Part shown: positions 16,492 through 24,106 of the stretch, piece by piece | Position numbering within the stretch: the first letter of the stretch is position 1 | How the letters are laid out: each line of letters begins with the position of its first letter | Assembly (NCBI GenBank): GCA_030427525.1 | Contig: JAUIBD010000010.1 | Coordinates: forward strand, 1-36,123 | Source of the DNA: a bacterium | GTDB lineage: Bacteria; Patescibacteriota; Saccharimonadia; Saccharimonadales; Saccharimonadaceae | Reading direction: 5' to 3' | Length of the DNA stretch: 36,123 bases | Notes under the pieces: model-generated | Databases searched by the model: none | Told to the model about the DNA's origin: nothing | What the model saw: only the letters and a program-made list of their open reading frames with translations | Translations under genes and position numbers: made by a program

Positions 16492-17258
16492 TGCGTCGAC
16501 TAGCATATCTACTAATAGTGGCTACGGTACAGATGAGTTTTATCGCGAGTGCTGGCGCCGAATCATCAAAGCTTAAACAGCAAATTTTGCCAATAAATTG
16601 CATATTTGAAATAGTAGATTATGGTACGGGAGAGATACGTTTCTTGACCCCGGAAGAATGCGGTGTTGTGGTTACGCCCGATCCTCAGCCTGAATCAGAA
16701 AATAGTCAGTCGAGGAATTCAGGAAATGGATCGACCATCTTTTCGCAGAGCGGCGTATTTACGATTCAAAACTTGGGGCTATATAATGACCAAGATCTAC
16801 CATTAAAAGCTATTAACCTCGATCGATATGCTAGTTTTAGGACATCTCTTGGACAAGATATTCTGGTACGGGCAGGACAGACATACTACTTTAGGACAAC
16901 GGCTAGCAATAATGCGAAAAAACTAACGTCTGTCTTTATTTCAAAGATAACGAAGAATAGCATCGTAATAAGTATAAATGGAAAATCTGAAAGAGAACTA
17001 TTATTGCGTCACACACTAGCGCTCGATATTAATCAAGATAACATCGTCGACTTTTTTATCGGAGCAAAGTCTATAAAAAGTAGTTCTATTGCTGTAGTAA
17101 ACTTCCGCTACTTCCAAACCGTGAACAATAGAACGCCAGACAATACTACTGCTAAAGATGACTATACCGCTGTGTATGTGTTAGCGGGCATTATCTTAAT
17201 TATCACGGCGGAACGCATATCGAGGTGGCGTCGTAAGGAATTAGTTGATAAAAAATAA
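16491..17258 (+). CDS. Secreted, C-terminally membrane-anchored partner of the surface operon
   Basis: 255 residues. The start overlaps the previous stop (TAATG), so it is translationally coupled. The signal peptide is at about 1-23 (SAGAE). A Ser/Asn-rich linker follows (QPESENSQSRNSGNGS), then a beta-rich domain of ~140 residues. A single helix at ~226-243 (YVLAGIILIITAERI) has a basic cytosolic tail (RWRRKELVDKK). The layout is a type I membrane protein. Family unknown. In WxL operons the last gene is often a second anchoring protein (for example DUF3324), and this may be the functional equivalent. Confidence 0.7.
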   Translation: MRRLAYLLIVATVQMSFIASAGAESSKLKQQILPINCIFEIVDYGTGEIRFLTPEECGVVVTPDPQPESENSQSRNSGNGSTIFSQSGVFTIQNLGLYNDQDLPLKAINLDRYASFRTSLGQDILVRAGQTYYFRTTASNNAKKLTSVFISKITKNSIVISINGKSERELLLRHTLALDINQDNIVDFFIGAKSIKSSSIAVVNFRYFQTVNNRTPDNTTAKDDYTAVYVLAGIILIITAERISRWRRKELVDKK

Positions 17259-17302
17259 CAAGTGTACAATGGTAATGAACGCCAAGTAAAAAGGAGGCAG
17301 TA

Positions 17303-17614
17303 ATGATCGGAAGGTTTCTAGCAGGATTTATTAACTTTTTTGTCGGTGTGGCCGAGCTATTTTTGGGATTACGTGTGCTGCTGAGACTATTTGGCGCCAA
17401 CCCTGAGAATGGATTTGTGCAGTTTATTTACGATTCGAGTAGTGTGCTACTTGAACCGTTTCGTGGTATTTTTCCCGCGAAGGAAATTGCCAATGTTGGG
17501 GTGGTAGATTTTTCTGCTCTATTTGCCATGCTGGTATACGCATTGGTTGGCCTGGCGCTACTGGCGCTAGCAGCGTGGCTGACGCCATCTGAAGTAGTAG
17601 TGAAGAAAAAGTAG
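17303..17614 (+). CDS. YggT family membrane protein
   Basis: 103 residues with a strong Shine-Dalgarno (AAAGGAGG) ahead of the ATG. Hydrophobic segments at ~5-28 and ~70-92 surround the YggT motif region (LLRLFGANPENGFVQFIYDSSSVLLEPFRGIFP), where R-x-F-GAN and the P-F-R pair are typical. YggT proteins are implicated in envelope or osmotic functions, but the molecular role is unclear. Its short intergenic gap suggests co-transcription with the TspO-like gene. Confidence 0.85.
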   Translation: MIGRFLAGFINFFVGVAELFLGLRVLLRLFGANPENGFVQFIYDSSSVLLEPFRGIFPAKEIANVGVVDFSALFAMLVYALVGLALLALAAWLTPSEVVVKKK

Positions 17615-17664
17615 ATTTCTAAGCATAATATCTAGAGGCATAGAATAATTCATGAGGAGGAAAA

Positions 17665-18486
17665 ATGTTCGGACTATTCAAAAAAGAAAAGTTAGATAGA
17701 GCGTGGAAGTGGTATGCGACTGCATCGTTCGCTGCTGCGTTGGTGGTGAATGGTTTGGCAGGTAGCACCACACTCATTGGTGGACAAAATACGGCTGCGA
17801 TATCTGACAAATACGCAAATCTATTCGCACCGGCTGGCTTTACGTTTGCAATATGGGGCGTAATTTATCTGCTGTTGACAGTATTTTTAGTGCGAATATT
17901 CGGTTTTTGGCAGACAAATAGGCCGAAGGTTAGTACTAAAACACTGAACAATGTACTTAAACTGTTTACCTACACCTCGCTGATAAATGCAGCGTGGCTG
18001 CTGGCATGGCAATACGAAATACTATGGCTAAGTGTGATACTAATGATAGGGTTGCTGGTGACACTGATAGTACTACATCGAAGTGTAGTGTCTGAGAAAA
18101 AGAGCACGGCGGAATATATAGCAGTACAAGTACCGTTCAGCGTGTATCTTGGTTGGATATCGGTGGCTACGATTGCAAACATCACCACCTGGCTGGTGCA
18201 AATTGGCTGGAGTGGATGGGGAGTCAGTGAGAGTACCTGGACAATAATTGTGCTTCTGGTTGGCGCGGTGATTGGAATTACGACAGCACTTGTGCGAAGT
18301 GACTGGGCCTACTTGGCAGTATTTATTTGGGCATATTTCGGAATTCTATATAAACACCTGACATTTTTCGATGGTGACTACCAAGGAGTAATACTAACGA
18401 TTGTGATGTTACTACCTATGCTCGCTGTAGTAAGCTTGCTGAGTAGCTCGACAGTTAATAGATTGTTAGCTAAAACGAGGAGTTAG
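17665..18486 (+). CDS. TspO/MBR-related (tryptophan-rich sensory protein-like) membrane protein
   Basis: 273 residues with GAGGAGG upstream. Seven or more hydrophobic segments. Hallmarks are NGLAGSTTLIGGQNTAAIS, FAPAGFTFAIWGVIYLLL, then INAAWLLAWQYE and VPFSVYLGWISVATIANITTW. These match the long TspO-related family seen in bacteria and plants, larger than classical ~160-residue TspO. TspO binds tetrapyrroles and related lipophilic ligands; the ligand of this branch is unknown. Confidence 0.8.
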   Translation: MFGLFKKEKLDRAWKWYATASFAAALVVNGLAGSTTLIGGQNTAAISDKYANLFAPAGFTFAIWGVIYLLLTVFLVRIFGFWQTNRPKVSTKTLNNVLKLFTYTSLINAAWLLAWQYEILWLSVILMIGLLVTLIVLHRSVVSEKKSTAEYIAVQVPFSVYLGWISVATIANITTWLVQIGWSGWGVSESTWTIIVLLVGAVIGITTALVRSDWAYLAVFIWAYFGILYKHLTFFDGDYQGVILTIVMLLPMLAVVSLLSSSTVNRLLAKTRS

Positions 18487-18487
18487 G

Positions 18488-18604
18488 ATGACGAAAGCAG
18501 CGAGCTTTTCAGCAGCTAGCTAGATTCGACCTTACGAACCGCAACGTGACATTTATAACCTAGACGGTGAACAGTGGGTCTTTAACGACCCACAGTATCG
18601 CTAA
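18488..18604 (+). pseudogene. Small ORF interrupted by an in-frame amber codon
   Basis: A GAGGAG ribosome-binding site overlaps the end of the TspO-like gene. The ATG at 18488 opens 11 codons (MTKAASFSAAS), then TAG at 18521-18523. The same frame runs on for 26 clearly protein-like codons (RPYEPQRDIYNLDGEQWV...) to TAA at 18602-18604. The stop lies in a CTAGCTAG duplication. It is either a decayed gene, a readthrough case or a sequencing error. The rest of the gap to 18635 holds a hairpin (GTGGGTC at 18574-18580, GACCCAC at 18587-18593) and the next promoter. Confidence 0.4.
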
Positions 18605-18620
18605 AGTCCTGAAACTACGC

Positions 18621-18626
18621 TATACT
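18621..18626 (+). promoter_or_regulatory. -10 box 9 nt before the prephenate dehydrogenase start
   Basis: TATACT followed by nine bases then ATG at 18636; a leader of about 2-3 nt is predicted. Confidence 0.5.
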
Positions 18627-18635
18627 TTTCACACT

Positions 18636-19376
18636 ATGGCACGTGACAATCAAAAAAGCCTTGGGATTATAGGTTACGGACATTTTGGAAAATTTTTGGC
18701 AGAAAAACTGTCGCCACATTTTGAGTTGAGAGTATACAGCGCTAGCGGTAAAGAAAATAAATGGGCATCGGGCCTCGAAGTTACGGCGTCGTGCGATTTT
18801 TTAGTGCTTTCGTTGCCACTAGCAAAGCACGCCGAAGTGTGCGAACAAGTAAGGCCATATGTGCGACCAGAAACGGTGATTGTTGATGTGTGTTCGGTCA
18901 AAGAAGAGTCGGGGCTAATTATCAAAAAACATTTACCTTCGCAGCCACTTTTATCAACCCACCCACTGTTTGGGCCCGAATCGGCCACAGAGAGCTTAAA
19001 AGACCATGTGTTGGTGCTCTGCAGCGATGCGACCAATGCGGAACTAATTGAGCCAAGTAAACGATTTTTCGAGTCGTTGGATCTCAAAGTGATAGAGATG
19101 ACCAGCCGTGCACATGATGAGAATATGGCTTTGGTACAGGGGCTGACATTTTTCATCGCCCGAGTGCTAAAGGATTTCAATTTACATGAATCAGCACTCT
19201 CAACACCATCGTTTCAAAAACTGATAGCGCTCGCAGAGCTAGAGATGCAGCACACCCCTGAGCTCTTCGTGACCATACAAAAAGGCAACCCACATACCGA
19301 TCAAATAAGAAAAAAGTTTATCGCTCGTGCCGAAGAACTACAGGCTTTGCTGGAAAAAGAACAAATTCCGGAGTAG
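18636..19376 (+). CDS. Prephenate dehydrogenase-like (TyrA family) protein
   Basis: 246 residues from the ATG at 18636, preferred over an upstream in-frame start because a -10 box lies between. The NAD(P)-binding Rossmann motif is at 10-18 (GIIGYGHFG). DFLVLSLPLAKHAEV and VIVDVCSVKEE are the TyrA catalytic-domain signatures, then STHPLFGPES and RAHDENMALVQGLTFFIAR supply the conserved His residues. It would oxidise prephenate to hydroxyphenylpyruvate, or arogenate to tyrosine. No other shikimate-pathway gene is in this window, so the actual substrate is uncertain. It ends directly against the convergent glycosidase gene. Confidence 0.85.
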   Translation: MARDNQKSLGIIGYGHFGKFLAEKLSPHFELRVYSASGKENKWASGLEVTASCDFLVLSLPLAKHAEVCEQVRPYVRPETVIVDVCSVKEESGLIIKKHLPSQPLLSTHPLFGPESATESLKDHVLVLCSDATNAELIEPSKRFFESLDLKVIEMTSRAHDENMALVQGLTFFIARVLKDFNLHESALSTPSFQKLIALAELEMQHTPELFVTIQKGNPHTDQIRKKFIARAEELQALLEKEQIPE

Positions 19377-21149
19377 TTAGCGCCCAAACATACCGAATAA
19401 ACTGCCGAATGCATCGAATAAGCGACGGTGAAAGAGCCAAATACCACCAGCGGCTGCCGTAGCGCTGCCACCATAAACAAATGGTTTGCTTTTAACTTCA
19501 TTTGCAACAGCCACTGGCCATGGATTGTCGACTTTAATAATAATATCTTTGCTTTTACCGTTTTCTGTTACGGTTACAGTGTGGGTGCCATCTGTTAGCT
19601 TTTTGGTATCAATCTTGGTGTTGTCGTGCTCTTTTCCATCGACTTTTACTGATATAGTTGATCCAGGTTTTGTAGGTGTAACCTCGACTGTGCCAGTAAC
19701 CTCAAGAGGTTGCTCGATTGAGGTTTCTTTTTTTGTATCAATTTTTGTGACTGGTTCTGGTTCAGCGGGTTCCGGATCGGTCGGTGCTGGTACCGGCGCT
19801 GGCGTGTTGTCAAAGCGGACGCTACGAGTAGCGGTTTCCCCCATGTTGTCGGCAGCGTCGAATGCGCGGAGTACAATAGTATGTGAGCCGTCTTTATATT
19901 TTGTTGAGTCAAAGGTTAATTTGTATGGCGCAGACGTATCTTTCGCAACGTATTTATCATCTACTCGTAGCGTGACACTCTTTACTCCAACATTATCGCT
20001 GGCAGTAGCTGAAACCGTTACCATTCCGTCAAGCACTGCTCCTACGGCAGGGGAGGTAATAGATACATTTGGTTTGGTTGTATCTGGCGCAGGCGCCGGG
20101 GGCGGTGTTGTCGTGCCACCACCTCCAGTTACGCTTGAGCCTAGTTGATTGACACGCATTACACGCTGGTCGTTCTTGAGAATATTAATGAAAGCAGTTT
20201 TGTTTGCGCCTGTTAAGAGCCAGGAGCCTACGCTGTTCGCATCTGAATCAAAGTATGACATACCTACCATGTCTTTTTTGTTTTTGAACGACCATTCCCA
20301 GAAATCGGTAATTTGTGAGCTTGGTGCCTCGGCGCGTACCGCCCATTCGCCAATCGCATACGGCAGTCCTTTCGAGAGGACCCAGTTGATGGTTGTTGTC
20401 CATTTACTACCCAGTAGTGACTTTGAGCCGTCACGCTCGTAGATATCAAAGCCGATGAAATCCCAAATGCCACTACCGTACCAGTTGTTGTGGGCGCTGC
20501 CCATAGATATGATTTTTGACGATTGGTAAACTGGTGCAAATGCAATATTCTTTGTCTTTAAGGCAGTCATTCGTTGGCGTATGTGGCGTTGCATATTTAC
20601 GAAATCTGCAGCCGAGCCAGCGTTAGAATTACCTTCATCATTTTCAGGTTCATGCCAGAAGGTAACCCAAACAGGATGACCGGTGTTATCCAAGGCACGT
20701 AGAGTGGAATCTAGTATCGCATCGTGATCACCATTTGCCACTTGAGACCACTTTGGTGTCTTAAAAGATATCCAGACAAGGCGGTTTTTGCTGTAGTTTG
20801 AATTGATTGTATTGACGGCGGACGAAGCAGTGTTCCACTGATTAAATTTGCGATATACACCTACCGGTTTCCCGGAGGCAGCTTCGTAGTCATCTAAGTA
20901 CTTACCGGATGTACCAAAGAAAGCTTTGCCAGATACAAGCGGGTTAGGGTCGCCCGGAAACCGTTGTTGCACGGCAGCGTCTGAAACATTGAACTGGCCT
21001 CCCCAAAGGTAACTGGCAACACCGAAAAGAGAGACAACGATCAGCAGGGCAATAACGCTACCATACCGCCTCAGAAAACTCTGTCGCTTTGACGCAATGA
21101 CGCTTGATTTTTTGGTGGTACTTCTTTTTTGGCTTGATTTTGCTGCCAT
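19377..21149 (-). CDS. Membrane-anchored clan GH-A glycosidase (GH26-like) with Ig-like domains
   Basis: 590 residues from the ATG at 21149; a longer frame would run into the divergent gene's promoter. A basic N-terminus and a helix at ~30-50 form a signal anchor. The TIM-barrel glycosidase domain (~65-345) has a candidate acid/base E167 in VTFWHEPEN and nucleophile E268 in AIGEWAV, as in GH26 mannanases. Then an Ig-like domain (PNVSITSPAVGAVLDG...), a Pro/Glu linker (PAPTDPEPAEPEP), a second Ig-like segment, and a Gly-Ala C-terminal hydrophobic stretch ending in basic residues. It likely cuts an external polysaccharide, perhaps on the host surface or in a shared matrix; the substrate is inferred only. 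Confidence 0.8.
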   Translation of the reverse strand: MAAKSSQKRSTTKKSSVIASKRQSFLRRYGSVIALLIVVSLFGVASYLWGGQFNVSDAAVQQRFPGDPNPLVSGKAFFGTSGKYLDDYEAASGKPVGVYRKFNQWNTASSAVNTINSNYSKNRLVWISFKTPKWSQVANGDHDAILDSTLRALDNTGHPVWVTFWHEPENDEGNSNAGSAADFVNMQRHIRQRMTALKTKNIAFAPVYQSSKIISMGSAHNNWYGSGIWDFIGFDIYERDGSKSLLGSKWTTTINWVLSKGLPYAIGEWAVRAEAPSSQITDFWEWSFKNKKDMVGMSYFDSDANSVGSWLLTGANKTAFINILKNDQRVMRVNQLGSSVTGGGGTTTPPPAPAPDTTKPNVSITSPAVGAVLDGMVTVSATASDNVGVKSVTLRVDDKYVAKDTSAPYKLTFDSTKYKDGSHTIVLRAFDAADNMGETATRSVRFDNTPAPVPAPTDPEPAEPEPVTKIDTKKETSIEQPLEVTGTVEVTPTKPGSTISVKVDGKEHDNTKIDTKKLTDGTHTVTVTENGKSKDIIIKVDNPWPVAVANEVKSKPFVYGGSATAAAGGIWLFHRRLFDAFGSLFGMFGR

Positions 21150-21197
21150 ACTGAATATGCTTTCTGAACATAATAATACAACAAGTGGCAAAAATAG

Positions 21198-21203
21198 TAT
21201 AAT
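21198..21203 (+). promoter_or_regulatory. -10 box 8 nt before the methyltransferase start
   Basis: AGTATAAT contains TATAAT; eight bases (CACAAGAG) precede the ATG at 21212. Those bases include AGAG, so a short Shine-Dalgarno cannot be excluded. Confidence 0.5.
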
Positions 21204-21211
21204 CACAAGAG

Positions 21212-21931
21212 ATGAAACGCAAACATGAACAAGGCCAACACTTTTTACGCTCGCCAAGGCTAGTAGCAGAGCTAGTGGGGCACAGTAATATTCGAAAAAA
21301 TGATACTGTGTATGATTTAGGGGCAGGAAGTGGTGTGATTGCAAGTGTGCTGGCAAATCGATGCAAGCAAGTGATTGCGGTTGAAATTGAGCCTGAAGCA
21401 CTGAAAAAACTCAGACAAAATTTGGGACATGTTGAAAATTTAGTCATTATTGATAGCGATATTTTGGCGCTTGACCCTGCACCAGGAACATACAAGATAT
21501 TTGCAAATATTCCCTTTTCACTGAGCGCTCGGGTTGTAAGAAAGTTTACCTCTGGCGAGAACACACCAAAGGCAATATATTTGATAGTGCAGAAACAGTT
21601 TGCCCGGAAGTTGGTGCCAGGTGATGATCATTTTACCAGCGCATTAGCCGCGCAAATTGGGCCATGGTGGATAGTTCGAGTACGAAAGCCGCTGCGAAAA
21701 ACTGATTTTACGCCACCGCCGGCAGTCGACACGGTATTGCTAGAAATAAAACGACGCGAACAACCGATGGCGGCCTTAGACCAAGCTGCGTATCATGACT
21801 ATATAGCGAAAGCATTTTCAGACCAAGTATTCTTTCGAAACTTACCATTACAAAAGGCAGGTATTTCAGCCGAATTACGGCCATCGCAGCTTACTATAGA
21901 GCAATGGCTTGAGCTGTATGCTACGTCGTAA
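21212..21931 (+). CDS. rRNA adenine-N6 dimethyltransferase, Erm-like (KsgA/Erm family)
   Basis: 239 residues. QHFLRSPRLVAELV is the family N-terminus. SAM-binding GAGSG is at 37-41, the acidic E58 in VIAVEIE, D83 in DSDIL, and the catalytic N99-IPF motif. FTPPPAVDTVLLEI is the conserved C-terminal strand. NIPF together with the short C-terminal domain favours Erm (23S rRNA A2058) over KsgA (16S, NLPY, ~270 residues). If Erm, it could confer macrolide-lincosamide-streptogramin B resistance, but many environmental Erm-like proteins are untested. It overlaps the convergent ygiD-like gene by 11 bases. Confidence 0.8.
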   Translation: MKRKHEQGQHFLRSPRLVAELVGHSNIRKNDTVYDLGAGSGVIASVLANRCKQVIAVEIEPEALKKLRQNLGHVENLVIIDSDILALDPAPGTYKIFANIPFSLSARVVRKFTSGENTPKAIYLIVQKQFARKLVPGDDHFTSALAAQIGPWWIVRVRKPLRKTDFTPPPAVDTVLLEIKRREQPMAALDQAAYHDYIAKAFSDQVFFRNLPLQKAGISAELRPSQLTIEQWLELYATS

Positions 21932-22730
21932 TGAATGACCGCATTGAAACACTGCCGAGGTCGATTTTCTCGTTGAAGAAATCGAGTTGCTCATCTGGGT
22001 CAAGTAGTGACATGGCCCCAAGCATTGGGCGATAGTGATCATCTGTAGGTATAGAGGGTCGTGCAGCACCACCCAGGGTAACTGGTACGGTGAGACCGGC
22101 GATATTTTTTTCTTGAATCGCGATTTTTGAAAGTTCATCGAACTCGAGTGCCCAGTCGTACGCCGTGGGGCTATCAAACCGCACCATACCAAGATTATGA
22201 ACAATATTGCCACTACCGATAAAAATAACACCTTTATCGCGTAGCGGTCGTAAGTTCGAGAACATTTCTACCACTTGCGGCAAGCTTTGATTGGCATCGA
22301 GACTGATTTGGAGTACCGGCACATTTGCGACAGGTCGTAAGTGCTTTAATACCGACCAGGTACCATGGTCGAGCCCCCAACTGCTGTCCAGGATTGCTTC
22401 GTACTCTAAGAACTGCCTTTTTAGTACTTCGGCAAGTTTTGGGTCGCCCTTGGCGGGGTACTCGACTTCGTAAAGCTCATTCGGAAAACCATACATGTCG
22501 TAGATGATTGGCTGAGTGGGCGCATTGGTGATATGAGTACCGCGAGTGAGCCAGTGGGCGCTAATTACTACGATAGCTTGGGCTTGCGGTAGGTTTTTGC
22601 CTATTTTTTTCCAGCTGCGCGTAAATTCGTTATCAGTGATGGCATTCATAGGGTTGCCGTGGCCAACAAACAACACCGGCATACGTGGGCTGGGGCGAAG
22701 ATGTGTCGACAAAGAGGCTAAGCGGTCCAT
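21921..22730 (-). CDS. YgiD/4,5-DOPA extradiol dioxygenase family (LigB-like) protein
   Basis: 269 residues from the ATG at 22730; an upstream longer frame lies antisense to the next gene. Metal-ligand histidines are recognisable: H24 in VGHGNPM, H59 in ISAHWL and H178 in GSGNIVHNL. H122 in GLDHGTWSVL and HYRPMLGAM near the C-terminus are also conserved. In E. coli YgiD opens L-DOPA. The physiological substrate here is unknown, and aromatic catabolism is not otherwise evident. The -10 box TATACT (22741-22746) is ten bases upstream of the ATG. Confidence 0.88.
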   Translation of the reverse strand: MDRLASLSTHLRPSPRMPVLFVGHGNPMNAITDNEFTRSWKKIGKNLPQAQAIVVISAHWLTRGTHITNAPTQPIIYDMYGFPNELYEVEYPAKGDPKLAEVLKRQFLEYEAILDSSWGLDHGTWSVLKHLRPVANVPVLQISLDANQSLPQVVEMFSNLRPLRDKGVIFIGSGNIVHNLGMVRFDSPTAYDWALEFDELSKIAIQEKNIAGLTVPVTLGGAARPSIPTDDHYRPMLGAMSLLDPDEQLDFFNEKIDLGSVSMRSFITT

Positions 22731-22740
22731 AACTATACAT

Positions 22741-22746
22741 AGTATA
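22741..22746 (-). promoter_or_regulatory. -10 box 10 nt before the YgiD-like start
   Basis: TATACT on the minus strand. It is divergent from, and only ~22 bases from, the -10 of the neighbouring NAD(P)-binding gene. Confidence 0.5.
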
Positions 22747-22767
22747 GCAACAAGAGTTGTGATTTGG

Positions 22768-22773
22768 TATACT
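22768..22773 (+). promoter_or_regulatory. -10 box 6 nt before the NAD(P)-binding gene (leaderless)
   Basis: TATACT then GAAATC then ATG at 22780. Confidence 0.6.
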
Positions 22774-22779
22774 GAAATC

Positions 22780-23406
22780 ATGAAACTAGCAATAATCGCT
22801 GCAGATGGGCGAAGCGGCAGGGCACTCGTAGAGGCTGCAATCGAATCTGGACACACTGTGCGGGCAGGCATCCGCGGCGATAATCCTTTTAGCGAACACA
22901 AAAACCTAGAGGTGATGCAATGTGACGCAAGAAAGCCTGCCCAGGTGGGCTCGCTGATAAAAGGCTGTAATGTAGTGGTTATCCTGATTGGCCATGTCAA
23001 AGGTTCACCAGACAATGTACAGACTGCTGCGACGAAAGTGATTGTAGCTGAAATGAAAAAAGTCAAAACAAATAGAATTATTAGTCTTACGGGCACAGGT
23101 GTTCGTTTTCCTGGCGACAAAATCACGCTGGCAGATAGGGTCTTGAATCTAGCAATTTCTGTTGTCGACCCCGCCAGAGTGAAAGACGGTAAAGACCATG
23201 CTGAAGTTTTGAAAAAAAGTGGCTTGGATTGGACACTAATTCGTGTACTGAAGCTGCAGAACACTGACATGCAGCCCTTTGTATTGCGGGAAAAGGGGCC
23301 AACGAAACTATATGTCAGCCGAAAAGATGTTGCGCGCGCCATCTTGCAAGTGCTTTCAACCGACAGGTTTCATAAAAGCGCACCAATAATTGGAAAGGTT
23401 GATTAG
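22780..23406 (+). CDS. NAD(P)-binding atypical SDR (NmrA-like) protein
   Basis: 208 residues from the ATG at 22780, fixed by the abutting promoter. The N-terminal nucleotide-binding strand-loop is AIIAADGRSGRALVEAAIESGHTVRAGIR (GRSG in place of the usual GxxG). NVVVILIGHVKGS is followed by RIISLTGTGV and LDWTLIRVLKL, all typical of the NAD(P)H-binding PF13460 group. The YxxxK catalytic pair of classical SDRs is not evident, so a redox-sensing or flavin-reductase-like role is possible. The next gene follows after 3 bases. Confidence 0.85.
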   Translation: MKLAIIAADGRSGRALVEAAIESGHTVRAGIRGDNPFSEHKNLEVMQCDARKPAQVGSLIKGCNVVVILIGHVKGSPDNVQTAATKVIVAEMKKVKTNRIISLTGTGVRFPGDKITLADRVLNLAISVVDPARVKDGKDHAEVLKKSGLDWTLIRVLKLQNTDMQPFVLREKGPTKLYVSRKDVARAILQVLSTDRFHKSAPIIGKVD

Positions 23407-23409
23407 CGT

Positions 23410-23868
23410 ATGAATCCTACCCTGAAAATGGCAGCAAGTGCGACGGTGCATTGCTTGATTGGCTGCTCTATCGGTGAATTAATCGGTGTGACGATAGGCA
23501 CTGAATTACAGCTTCATCCTGTCCAGATTGTCTCTTTAGCAGGAGTTTTAGCCTTTATTAGTGGCTATGCGTTCTCTACCTGGCCGTTGATGCGTAGTGG
23601 CATGAAATTTTTCGAGTCATTGAAGCTCGTTGCAGCAGCAGATACGCTATCCATTGTTACGATGATAGTGGTAGATAACGCCGTAATGGCCAGTGTGCCA
23701 GGTGCATTTGACAAAGATTTTACGCAGCCTATCTACTGGATTAGTCGCGCTGTTGCGCTGACTGCGGCATTTTTGGTAGCATGGCCAGTGAATTACTATC
23801 TTATAAAAAGAGGCAAAGGCCACGCCCTGACCCACGGACATCATTCCCACCACGAACATCAGCACTAG
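23410..23868 (+). CDS. DUF4396 membrane protein with His-rich tail
   Basis: 152 residues and four hydrophobic segments (about 7-28, 38-58, 72-95, 110-130). The N-terminal VHCLIGCSIGELIGVTIG (H-C-x-x-G-C) and the HPVQIVSLAGVLAFISGY region match DUF4396 as I know it. The tail is extremely His-rich (HGHHSHHEHQH), suggesting metal binding. The N-terminal His/Cys residues may be a second metal site. Metal-related function is inference. It is co-transcribed with the preceding gene. Confidence 0.8.
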   Translation: MNPTLKMAASATVHCLIGCSIGELIGVTIGTELQLHPVQIVSLAGVLAFISGYAFSTWPLMRSGMKFFESLKLVAAADTLSIVTMIVVDNAVMASVPGAFDKDFTQPIYWISRAVALTAAFLVAWPVNYYLIKRGKGHALTHGHHSHHEHQH

Positions 23869-23874
23869 GTAGCG

Positions 23875-23880
23875 TATACT
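23875..23880 (+). promoter_or_regulatory. -10 box 6 nt before the PspC start (leaderless)
   Basis: TATACT, six bases (AGAAAC), then ATG at 23887. Confidence 0.6.
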
Positions 23881-23886
23881 AGAAAC

Positions 23887-24072
23887 ATGAAACGCTTATA
23901 TCGATCAAAAAAAGATAGAAAAATCAGCGGTGTTTGTGGTGGGCTAGGTGAGTATTTCAACGTTGATCCGACGATCATTCGTATTATATTTGTTGTCTTG
24001 GCACTTCCGGGCGGCCTACCTGGCATCATCCCCTACGTTATCTTGTGGGTTGTTGTACCATCGCAGCCATAG
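23887..24072 (+). CDS. PspC domain membrane protein
   Basis: 61 residues, a lone PspC domain: KRLYRSKKDRKISGVCGGLGEYFNVDPTIIRI followed by one hydrophobic hairpin (VVLALPGGLPGIIPYVILWVVVP). In enterobacteria PspC belongs to the phage-shock envelope-stress response; single-domain versions are common in Gram-positives. There is no partner pspA in this window. Confidence 0.93.
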   Translation: MKRLYRSKKDRKISGVCGGLGEYFNVDPTIIRIIFVVLALPGGLPGIIPYVILWVVVPSQP

Positions 24073-24092
24073 AATTTTTGCTTTCAACCTGA

Positions 24093-24098
24093 CATAAT
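24093..24098 (+). promoter_or_regulatory. Possible -10 box 8 nt before the ABC exporter start
   Basis: CATAAT followed by AGCTGCTA and ATG at 24107. Weaker than the TATACT examples. Confidence 0.35.
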
Positions 24099-24106
24099 AG
24101 CTGCTA

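Noticed and set aside
18574-18593. Terminator at the GTGGGTC/GACCCAC hairpin
   Set aside because: There is no U-tract, and the hairpin lies inside the protein-like 26-codon stretch.
21150-21401. N-terminal extension of the glycosidase frame by 84 codons
   Set aside because: It would overlap the divergent methyltransferase gene and its promoter. The ATG at 21149 gives a proper basic signal anchor.
22731-23342. N-terminal extension of the YgiD-like frame by about 200 codons
   Set aside because: It is antisense to the NAD(P)-binding gene, and the family length and promoter both fit the ATG at 22730.
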